Of a DNA stretch of 10,310 nucleotides, positions 1 to 5,392 are shown in pieces. The stretch is from an uncultured Campylobacter sp. (lineage in GTDB: Bacteria > Campylobacterota > Campylobacteria > Campylobacterales > Campylobacteraceae). The stretch lies in NCBI RefSeq assembly GCF_937997405.1, contig NZ_CALKTL010000051.1, forward strand, positions 1-10,310, read 5' to 3'. The first letter of the stretch is position 1; the number at the start of each line of letters is the position of its first letter. The translations under genes and the position numbers were made by a program. The notes beneath the pieces were generated by a model. The model did no database searches and had not been told where the DNA came from. It saw only the letters and a program-made list of their open reading frames with translations.

Positions 1-679
1 CTGCATTGACGAAGTCTAGTAGCTCTTTATTACCTTTCTGCACGCCAATACCCATGAAATCGGGCTTGCCTAGAGTTTTAAGCGGCACTTCTACCTCGCT
101 ATCGACTACCGGATATGCCATTGCGATGAGATTATCGGTCGCGTAGGCATCCACGTCGCCGTCTTTTAGCATGCGGTAGCACTCCCTGGCGATCTTACAA
201 AATGTAAAATTTCCAAAGCCTTCTTGTTTAAAAAATGCCTCGCCCGTACCGCCGCTTTCGAGCAAAATTCTTTTTTCTTTCAGATCGGCTAAGGATTTTA
301 TTCTATCGGCTTTGCGGGTTAAAACTCCAAGATTTACTGAAAAATACGGTGTTGAAAAATCGATCTGCTGCGCGCGTTCAGGCGTAATGGTAATCGTAGC
401 GATGACAATATCTACGCGGTTGTTTACTAGTGCTGGAATTCTATCCTCGACCTTCATCGGTACAAGCTCGATTCTGCCGCCTTTTTCGCCGAAAAGATCA
501 TTTGCTATGGCCTGTGCCATCGTAACTTCAAAGCCCTCGAAGGTTCCATCGTTTAGCTCGCTAAAAGGAGGCTGTCCGTCGTAAACACCGATGCGAACGA
601 CGCCTTTTGATCTGATCTGTTCCAGACTATCGGCAAAAGCAACGATAAATGGTAGTAACATTGCAAGAAGCAATTTCAT
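1..679 (-). CDS. Amino-acid-type ABC transporter solute-binding protein, tandem copy 1 (C-terminus cut by window edge)
   Basis: This is a family 3 periplasmic solute-binding protein (GlnH/PEB1/CjaA fold) that would deliver a polar amino acid or similar ligand to an ABC importer. The 226 visible residues start with a Sec signal peptide (MKLLLAMLLP..., cleavage likely after VAFA, residue 16). EGFEV (48-52) opens the first lobe. ITITPER (95-101, then R102 in the motif) holds the Arg that binds the ligand carboxylate, followed by IDFSTPYFS. Asp182 in YATDN matches the amine-binding Asp of GlnBP. Cys161 and Cys167 form a Cys-x5-Cys pair shared with both neighbours. About 43 C-terminal residues are missing compared with the other copies. 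The ATG has AAGGA at 686-690, six bases upstream. It lies 101 bp after copy 2 in the same direction, so co-transcription is possible. The family call is firm; the ligand is unknown. The motif numbering relative to GlnBP is recalled, not aligned by software. Confidence 0.93.
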   Translation of the reverse strand, partial: MKLLLAMLLPFIVAFADSLEQIRSKGVVRIGVYDGQPPFSELNDGTFEGFEVTMAQAIANDLFGEKGGRIELVPMKVEDRIPALVNNRVDIVIATITITPERAQQIDFSTPYFSVNLGVLTRKADRIKSLADLKEKRILLESGGTGEAFFKQEGFGNFTFCKIARECYRMLKDGDVDAYATDNLIAMAYPVVDSEVEVPLKTLGKPDFMGIGVQKGNKELLDFVNA

Positions 680-706
680 GGCAAATCCTTAAATTTAATC
701 TCTCTT

Positions 707-725
707 CCGCTTTCAAACTAAGCGG
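707..725. repeat. Small hairpin between solute-binding copies 2 and 1
   Basis: CCGCTT and AAGCGG form a perfect 6-bp stem with a 7-base loop, in the 101-bp gap between the two genes. On the minus (coding) strand no T-run follows, so it does not look like a full terminator for copy 2. On the plus strand it is followed by an AT-rich stretch. It could be an mRNA-processing or stability element, or chance. Confidence 0.25.
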
Positions 726-780
726 GAAATTTTATTTACTAAAATTCTAAAAGCCGGACTTAAAAATTTAAAGCAAGCTC

Positions 781-1587
781 TTAGAGCATATTATAAATTC
801 CATCTAGCAGAAAATACTTCTTATCTGCCGTACCGCGATAAAATGGATCAAAGCTCTGCTCGTAGGCCTTTTTGAAAAAGCCCTCTTTGCTTAGCTTGAT
901 GAGCTCTGCATTGACGAAATCAAGTAGTTCCTTGTTGTCTTTCTGCACGCCGATGCCGATGAAATCGCTAGGGCCTAGGTTTTTAAACGGCACTTCCAAA
1001 GTATCATCGATGACGGAATATGCAAGCACGATGAGATTATCATTTATATAGCCGTCCGCATCGCCATTTCGAATCATTTCGTAGCATTCCTTAGCCGAAG
1101 CGCAATGGCCTAAATTTTTAAATCCCTTGGTTTTGAAAAATTTCTCGGCTACCGTCGCGTCGCCTTCGAATACGATCTTTCTATCATGAAGCTGCGCGAT
1201 ATCGGTAAAAGCGTCGGCTTTGCGCGTTAATACGCCTAAATTTACGGAGAGGTAGGGGAGGGAGAAATCGATTTTTCTTTTTCGTTCGTTGGTGATGCTA
1301 AATAGGCCGATCACCAAATCAAGCTTATTTGCCTCTAAAAATGGAATTCTATCGTTTACGCTTAGAGGGATGAACTCGATTTTGCCCTCTTTTTTGCCGA
1401 AAATTTCTTTAGCGATTGCGTTTGCAAGATCGATCTCAAATCCTTCAAATTTGCCGCCATTAGACTCGCAAAGCGGCGGATGAGCGTCTCGTACTCCGAT
1501 GCGAATGACGCCGTTTTGTCTGATTTGATCTAGGCTATCGGCAAAAAGCGCCACACAAAATAGAGCCGCTATAAAAAGTAGTTTCAT
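781..1587 (-). CDS. Amino-acid-type ABC transporter solute-binding protein, tandem copy 2 (divergent pocket)
   Basis: This is a periplasmic family 3 solute-binding protein of 268 aa, a usual length for the family. The signal peptide ends ALFA|DS (residue 16). FEGFEIDLA (47-55) is the lobe-1 signature. Arg102 (NERK) and Asp183 (YINDN) are the expected ligand-anchoring residues, and Cys162/Cys168 form the Cys-x5-Cys pair. Several pocket positions differ from copies 1 and 3: PPLC at 37-40 instead of PPFS, LFSIT instead of TITIT at 95-99, PYLS instead of PYFS, and GDATV near 142-146 where copy 3 has GSGTT. The C-terminal tail ADKKYFLLDGIY is almost identical to that of copy 3. The ATG has AAGGA at 1594-1598, six bases upstream. 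A possible own promoter lies in the 94-bp gap before it. The changes suggest a ligand different from its neighbours, which is inference. Confidence 0.95.
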   Translation of the reverse strand: MKLLFIAALFCVALFADSLDQIRQNGVIRIGVRDAHPPLCESNGGKFEGFEIDLANAIAKEIFGKKEGKIEFIPLSVNDRIPFLEANKLDLVIGLFSITNERKRKIDFSLPYLSVNLGVLTRKADAFTDIAQLHDRKIVFEGDATVAEKFFKTKGFKNLGHCASAKECYEMIRNGDADGYINDNLIVLAYSVIDDTLEVPFKNLGPSDFIGIGVQKDNKELLDFVNAELIKLSKEGFFKKAYEQSFDPFYRGTADKKYFLLDGIYNML

Positions 1588-1615
1588 TTTATGTCCTTAA
1601 AATTGGATTTCGCAT

Positions 1616-1632
1616 ATTATCCACTTATTATA
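1616..1632 (-). promoter_or_regulatory. Candidate promoter -10 boxes for copy 2
   Basis: Read on the minus strand, this stretch has a perfect TATAAT (1627-1632) followed by GATAAT (1616-1621), 28 bases before the copy 2 start codon. The string GGATAATAT also occurs before copy 3. Campylobacter sigma-70 promoters rely on the -10 box with weak or periodic A/T upstream sequence, so the lack of a well-spaced -35 is not a strong objection. This suggests copy 2 need not depend on read-through from copy 3. Confidence 0.4.
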
Positions 1633-1681
1633 AATGATGTTTTAGTCAAAGGCGTTAGATAAAACACTGCTAAATTCCGTC

Positions 1682-2491
1682 CTAAAATATAGCATAGAGC
1701 CCATCTAGTAAGAAATATTTTTTATCTGCAGCGCCTTGATAAAATGGCTTGAAAGTTTCATCATAAGAACGTTCGAAAAAGCCCTGCTTGCTAAGTGTAA
1801 CAAGCTCTTTATTTATCAGATCAAGCAATTCGGTATTGCCTTTGCGCACTCCGATGCCTAAGAATTCCGGATTGCCTAGATTTTGGATTGCTACTTCTAA
1901 ATTGTCGTCGATAATGGAATAAGCTAGTACAATGAGATTATCGTTAACGTAAGCATCGGCTTTGCCTTGCTTAAGCATATCATAGCATTCGGTAGTAATG
2001 GAGCAATGGATTAGATTGTGGATTTTATTTTTATACAAAAAATTTTCTGCCGTAGTCCCGCTACCCTCTACTAAGACTTTTTTGTTTGAAAGATCGTCTA
2101 TGCTTTTGATGCCGTCGCTTTTACGTGTCAAAACTCCCAAGCTCATCGAAAAATATGGATAAGAAAAGTCGATTTGCCTTTTTCTATCTTGCGTTATCGT
2201 GATGGTCGCGACTGCAAGATCTACCTTATCGTTTTGTAATGCAGAGATCCTATCGGTGGCATTTAAAGGGACGAACTCGACTCTACCGCGCTTATCGCCG
2301 AATATGCTCTTAGCTATAGCATCTGCAAGGTTGATTTCAAAGCCTTCGAAATTACCACTTTTTTCATCACTAAAAGGCGGCCTACCATCACGAACACCGA
2401 TTTTAACGACCCCGGCAGATCTGATCTGCTCCAAACTGCCCGCAAAAACACTGCTGCAAAGTGCAAACATAATGCAAAAAAGTAGCTTCAT
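1682..2491 (-). CDS. Amino-acid-type ABC transporter solute-binding protein, tandem copy 3 (first transcribed)
   Basis: This is a periplasmic family 3 solute-binding protein of 269 aa. The signal peptide has a likely SPI site SVFA|GS (residue 17). The Cys at 12 does not sit in a convincing lipobox, so a soluble periplasmic protein is preferred over a lipoprotein. Visible family features are FEGFEINLA (48-56), TITITQDR (96-103, Arg103 for the carboxylate), IDFSYPYFS (107-115), the SGTTAE loop (144-149) and Asp184 in YVNDN. Cys163/Cys169 form the shared Cys-x5-Cys pair. It is the most canonical of the three at the pocket. The ATG has AAGGA at 2498-2502, six bases upstream, and a candidate -10 at 2517-2522. 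No transporter membrane or ATPase subunit follows within the window, so the partner permease is unknown. Confidence 0.95.
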   Translation of the reverse strand: MKLLFCIMFALCSSVFAGSLEQIRSAGVVKIGVRDGRPPFSDEKSGNFEGFEINLADAIAKSIFGDKRGRVEFVPLNATDRISALQNDKVDLAVATITITQDRKRQIDFSYPYFSMSLGVLTRKSDGIKSIDDLSNKKVLVEGSGTTAENFLYKNKIHNLIHCSITTECYDMLKQGKADAYVNDNLIVLAYSIIDDNLEVAIQNLGNPEFLGIGVRKGNTELLDLINKELVTLSKQGFFERSYDETFKPFYQGAADKKYFLLDGLYAIF

Positions 2492-2516
2492 AAACTATCC
2501 TTTTCTTAAATTTAAT

Positions 2517-2522
2517 ATTATC
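2517..2522 (-). promoter_or_regulatory. Candidate -10 box (GATAAT) for the solute-binding array
   Basis: GGGATAATATT on the minus strand puts a GATAAT box 25 bases before the copy 3 ATG, giving a short leader. It shares the string GGATAATAT with the region before copy 2. A second possible box, GGGTAAAAT, lies roughly 25 bases further upstream. No clear -35 is visible, which is normal for this group. Confidence 0.4.
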
Positions 2523-2629
2523 CCTTAGATATTGCGTGATTTTACCCTAAAATAGTTAAACATAACTTCAATTACATAATACGGATTGCTAAATCGGTAG
2601 TAAGCGAACGAGATTTATAATTTAAGAAG

Positions 2630-2715
2630 CGATAGATAAATTTTATGAAGTGAAATTTAACCGTAGCGAAATGTCGCGCAGGAAAGTATAAGCTTTGATT
2701 AAAATTTATCTATCG
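2630..2715. repeat. Perfect 16-bp inverted repeat around a 54-base loop
   Basis: CGATAGATAAATTTTA (2630-2645) is exactly complementary to TAAAATTTATCTATCG (2700-2715). The loop (2646-2699) contains GAAATTTAACCGTAGCG and the GTCGCGCA block. The stem is AT-rich and has no flanking T-run, so it does not look like an intrinsic terminator. It lies between a membrane-protein gene ending at 2905 and the promoter region of the solute-binding array, so it could be transcribed from either. No flanking target-site duplication or transposase is seen. Confidence 0.6.
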
Positions 2716-2904
2716 TAATTTACGGTGCAGTTTTTGCTGTATCGGCATAGAATTTTAATTTGGAATTCATCCATCATACCTGCTTGCTTTTCGAGCTGGA
2801 ATTTTTACGTCTTGCCTACGTGCCGCATATTTCGCAATAAAATTTTAAAATTTGCTTGGGTTGAAATGCTGTTTTGTGTTATAGAATTTTGCGGTATTTT
2901 AAAA

Positions 2905-3408
2905 CTATTTTTCGCCAACTTCTACGATTTTGCTTAGCACGTATTGTTCTAGCTCGCGTCTAGGCACGTCATTCTTGAGCGCTTCGTTGTAGATATTTTC
3001 GACTATGCGGCTGTATTTTTCGTAAGGAAAGTAGAGGAAATGGTTCGCCCAAGCGCGTTTGATGAGCTCGTGGGTTAGCTTTTTTCTAGCCCACGCTTTA
3101 AAGCAATCAAAGCCGATAAAAACCGCCGACGTCGCTATGATCGTAAATAAAATGGAGAAGTGAAAGTCGATCTTTTCAAACATCGCGTGCGTCAGCGTTA
3201 TCAAAAACATTACGCAGACGAATGCGAAGCAAGCGAAGATAACGTAGGATTTGCCGTAGTTAAATCTAAAATTTAGCTTCGAAGGATCGACGAGCATTCC
3301 GTCGTTAAACTCGGCGTTGGCTTCGAGCAGATCACGGAAAAGCACGGGTTTATGCGATACATGAAACATAATATCTAAAAGTCTATCTTTAAAATTTGAT
3401 TTATCCAT
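2905..3408 (-). CDS. Two-helix inner membrane protein of unknown function
   Basis: I do not recognise the family. The 167-aa protein has a hydrophilic N-terminus of about 54 residues and two membrane helices (about 55-77, YVIFACFAFVCVMF, and 82-103, FHFSILFTIIATSAV). A charged, probably helical C-terminal domain of about 65 residues follows and is presumably cytoplasmic. The start is well supported: AAGGA at 3415-3419 is six bases before the ATG, and a perfect TATAAT lies at 3433-3438. It is transcribed alone, divergently from the aminotransferase gene. The stop is TAG at 2905-2907. Neighbours give no hint of function. Confidence 0.85.
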   Translation of the reverse strand: MDKSNFKDRLLDIMFHVSHKPVLFRDLLEANAEFNDGMLVDPSKLNFRFNYGKSYVIFACFAFVCVMFLITLTHAMFEKIDFHFSILFTIIATSAVFIGFDCFKAWARKKLTHELIKRAWANHFLYFPYEKYSRIVENIYNEALKNDVPRRELEQYVLSKIVEVGEK

Positions 3409-3432
3409 CGGAGTTCCTTCGATTTTTGCGGC

Positions 3433-3438
3433 ATTATA
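3433..3438 (-). promoter_or_regulatory. -10 box (TATAAT) for the small membrane protein gene
   Basis: The minus strand reads AAGATATAATGCC, a perfect TATAAT 24 bases before the ATG at 3408. The sequence upstream of it is a run of A/T, the usual Campylobacter replacement for a -35 box. It shares the 83-bp divergent region with the aminotransferase promoter. Confidence 0.6.
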
Positions 3439-3454
3439 TCTTAAATTAAATTGT

Positions 3455-3467
3455 TATAAGATAAAAT
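3455..3467 (+). promoter_or_regulatory. Candidate -10 region for the aminotransferase gene
   Basis: TATAAGATAAAAT on the plus strand offers overlapping -10-like boxes (TATAAG and TAAAAT), 24-36 bases before the ATG at 3492. AAGGAG at 3481-3486 provides the ribosome-binding site. The exact box cannot be decided by eye. Confidence 0.4.
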
Positions 3468-3491
3468 GATGCGAAATTTCAAGGAGCGATT

Positions 3492-4370
3492 ATGTTTGAA
3501 ATCAGCGGAATGAGCGGCGACGAGATAGTTTATATTAACGGCAAGTTTTGCAAGGCCAAAGAAGCCGCGATAAGCCCTTTTGATCGCGGTTTTGTGCTCG
3601 GAGACGGCATCTATGAAGTAGCGCCCGTGGTAAATTCTAAAATTTGCGACAGAGCGGATTTTTGGGAGCGCTTTGAGCGCAGCGCCGCGCAGATCGAGCT
3701 AAAAATTCCATATTCTCGCGAAAAATATGAGGAAATTTTATATGAGCTCATCGCGCGTAACGGCGTGAGCGAGGGCGCTTTCTATACTCAGATCACAAGA
3801 GGCGCGGCGATGCGCGATTTTGACTACGTCCGTGGCATAGAGCCTAGCGTCTTTGCCTTTGTGTATCATACGCAAATTTTTGATAATCCGCTCGCAAAAG
3901 AGGGGATTGAGATCGTAAGCTTGCCCGAGATCCGCTGGCATAGGCGCGATATAAAATCGATCTCGCTTCTTGCACAGTGCATCTTAAAGCACGAGGCCCA
4001 CAAGGCGGGCGCTTATGAGTGCTTTTTGATCGAGGATGGGCTAGTTACCGAGTGTTCGAGCTCCAGCGCGTTTATCATCAAAGATGACGTCCTTATCACG
4101 CGGCCGCTTTCAAACGACATACTGCCCGGCATCCGCCGCAAGGTGATCTTAGGCCTTGCCGAGCAGGCGGGGCTTAGCGTGCAGCAGCGAGCGTTTGGAA
4201 TGAGCGAGGTTTATGAAGCCGATGAGGCCTTTATCAGTGCGGCGACGCTGATGGTGCTGCCGATCGTAAAAGCAGACGGTAGAGCGATCGGCGGCGGTGC
4301 GGTCGGCAAATACGTCCCGCGCCTGCGCGAGATGTATGCCGCGCGACTAAGAGCCGAAGCGGGACTGTAA
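3492..4370 (+). CDS. Fold-type-IV PLP aminotransferase, D-amino-acid transaminase-like
   Basis: This is a cytoplasmic class IV aminotransferase of 292 aa, close to the usual length of D-amino-acid transaminase (Dat, EC 2.6.1.21), which interconverts D-amino acids and 2-oxo acids such as D-Ala and D-Glu. Visible family signatures are DRGFVLGDGIYEV (31-43, Tyr41 at the substrate site), TQITRG (99-104), the catalytic lysine K155 in RRDIKS, E187 in VTECSSS (contacts the PLP ring nitrogen), and NDILPGIRR (208-216, phosphate-binding region). One oddity: in Bacillus Dat the carboxylate trap is Tyr31-Arg98-His100. Here Tyr41 and Arg108 are kept, but Phe110 replaces the His. Preference for another substrate, including branched-chain 2-oxo acids or aminodeoxychorismate, is therefore possible. 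The start is set by AAGGAG five bases upstream; an internal ATG at 3510 is less well placed. It is transcribed alone. Confidence 0.9.
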   Translation: MFEISGMSGDEIVYINGKFCKAKEAAISPFDRGFVLGDGIYEVAPVVNSKICDRADFWERFERSAAQIELKIPYSREKYEEILYELIARNGVSEGAFYTQITRGAAMRDFDYVRGIEPSVFAFVYHTQIFDNPLAKEGIEIVSLPEIRWHRRDIKSISLLAQCILKHEAHKAGAYECFLIEDGLVTECSSSSAFIIKDDVLITRPLSNDILPGIRRKVILGLAEQAGLSVQQRAFGMSEVYEADEAFISAATLMVLPIVKADGRAIGGGAVGKYVPRLREMYAARLRAEAGL

Positions 4371-4386
4371 TAGGGCGGTCAAATTT

Positions 4387-4414
4387 AGCCCGTTAAATTT
4401 AAACTATGCGGGCT
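4387..4414. terminator. Probable bidirectional terminator between convergent genes
   Basis: AGCCCG (4387-4392) pairs with CGGGCT (4409-4414) around a 16-base loop that contains a further TTAAATTTAA palindrome. AT-rich sequence flanks both sides (ATTAAATTTT on the plus strand, AAATTTG on the minus strand). It sits in the 46-bp gap between the aminotransferase stop (4370) and the convergent DUF3137-like gene (stop at 4417). It would serve both. Confidence 0.55.
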
Positions 4415-4416
4415 GA

Positions 4417-5382
4417 TTAAATTTTGCTTTCTAGCTCTCCGGTTATGTGACCCAGTTCGCTTACTAATTCTAAAATCTCAGCCAGTTCGTATTGATGAGC
4501 ATACGCTGTTCCGGTTGTCGGAGGTATGCTAAATAGCTCTGTTTCAAAGCGGTTCGGCGCGCCGTTTAGAAATAGGTAAAATTTATTATCCATAAACGCC
4601 GCGCTTATGCTAAATTTATGGTAGTATCGCTTTAGCTCGTTTAGTCGCTCCATCAGCGCAGGCGTCAATAGATATCGAGCTTCGACCTTGTCATCAGTAA
4701 ACACGCGAAATTCGCTATTAAAAATGACGTTGTCCATTAGCTCCTTCTCGCCTAAAATTTTTGTATTTAGCTCGCGGCTCGCCAAGATGGTTTTGGCGTA
4801 AAATCTCTTGCCGAATTCGCATATCAGCACGCTGCCGCTAAAATCCATATAAGCATCATATAAGCTCATCGCAAGCGAAGCTAGCTTCACATAAGTATTG
4901 TCTATGCCCAGATCGTAGTTATTTTTGATTCTAATCGCCTCGCTGAAGCTAAATTTTACCACATCCCATTCGCCTTTTATCTCATCTTCGCTGATAAAAT
5001 CGGAGTTTGCAAAGATTCCCGCTCGCCTGAATTCCTTCGCGCTTATGCCGCGGCCTGGCGAATAAGTAAGCTGCGGATACGCCTGCGAGATCGCCGTGCG
5101 CACCAAAACTTTTTTGTAAAACAGTTTATATTCATAAGCGGCGTCCGCAATGCCGTCGTAAATGCAAGCAACATAAATAATCAAAAGCACCGCGTAGATA
5201 AGATAGACTTCGATCATCTTGTAATCCGTATCATCGTCTGTTTTAAATACCGCATCGATCGCAAACATTATGATAAACGGAAACAGATACAAAAATGCTA
5301 TCTTGGCATAGATCATCACTACCTTGCAAATACACTTTTTTTGTTTGGCTCTACTTAGCGCTATCGCTCTTTCTAGCTGCAT
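4417..5382 (-). CDS. DUF3137-like membrane protein
   Basis: The function is unknown. The pattern resembles the DUF3137 family: two N-terminal membrane helices (about 23-42 and 57-76), then a large soluble domain with YSPGRGIS (107-114), FISEDEIKG (129-137) and a C-terminal block FRVFTDDKVEARYLLTPAL (225-243) followed by MERLNELK. The family match is from memory of its motifs and would need a profile search. At 321 aa it fits that family. It is the second gene of a pair with the helicase: the gap is only 8 bases and its AAGGA (5388-5392) overlaps the TAA of the helicase gene. That predicts translational coupling. The functional link to a helicase is not obvious and may be only positional. Confidence 0.85.
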   Translation of the reverse strand: MQLERAIALSRAKQKKCICKVVMIYAKIAFLYLFPFIIMFAIDAVFKTDDDTDYKMIEVYLIYAVLLIIYVACIYDGIADAAYEYKLFYKKVLVRTAISQAYPQLTYSPGRGISAKEFRRAGIFANSDFISEDEIKGEWDVVKFSFSEAIRIKNNYDLGIDNTYVKLASLAMSLYDAYMDFSGSVLICEFGKRFYAKTILASRELNTKILGEKELMDNVIFNSEFRVFTDDKVEARYLLTPALMERLNELKRYYHKFSISAAFMDNKFYLFLNGAPNRFETELFSIPPTTGTAYAHQYELAEILELVSELGHITGELESKI

Positions 5383-5387
5383 GCGTT

Positions 5388-5392
5388 TCCTT
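5388..5392 (-). promoter_or_regulatory. Ribosome-binding site overlapping the upstream stop codon
   Basis: On the minus strand TTTAAGGAAACGCATG contains the helicase stop TAA (5391-5393), whose last two As start the AAGGA of the next gene, five bases before its ATG. Ribosomes ending on the helicase gene would be placed to restart on the DUF3137-like gene. Confidence 0.7.

Larger units (their letters stand above)
2492..2904. other. Gene-free stretch of 413 bp
   Basis: This holds the upstream region of the solute-binding array, a 16-bp perfect inverted repeat (2630-2645/2700-2715), and about 190 bp (2716-2904) with no convincing gene. A 70-codon plus-strand frame starting at 2725 has no ribosome-binding site and runs into the end of the next gene, so it is not called. 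The minus strand has only short frames here. The stretch could be a dispersed Campylobacter intergenic repeat or the remains of a lost gene. Neither can be shown from this window alone. Confidence 0.6.

Noticed and set aside
2452..2491. Lipoprotein reading of the copy 3 signal peptide (Cys12)
   Set aside because: The residues before the Cys do not form a convincing lipobox, while SVFA|GS gives a normal signal peptidase I site as in the other copies.
312..2528. Plus-strand frames at 312-584, 1289-1483 and 2199-2528
   Set aside because: They lie at the same position antisense to each of the three binding-protein copies, have no ribosome-binding sites, and arise from shared codon use of the paralogues.
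2725..2937. Plus-strand 70-codon frame in the gap
   Set aside because: No ribosome-binding site, Cys/Phe-rich odd composition, and it overlaps the 3' end of the well-supported minus-strand gene.
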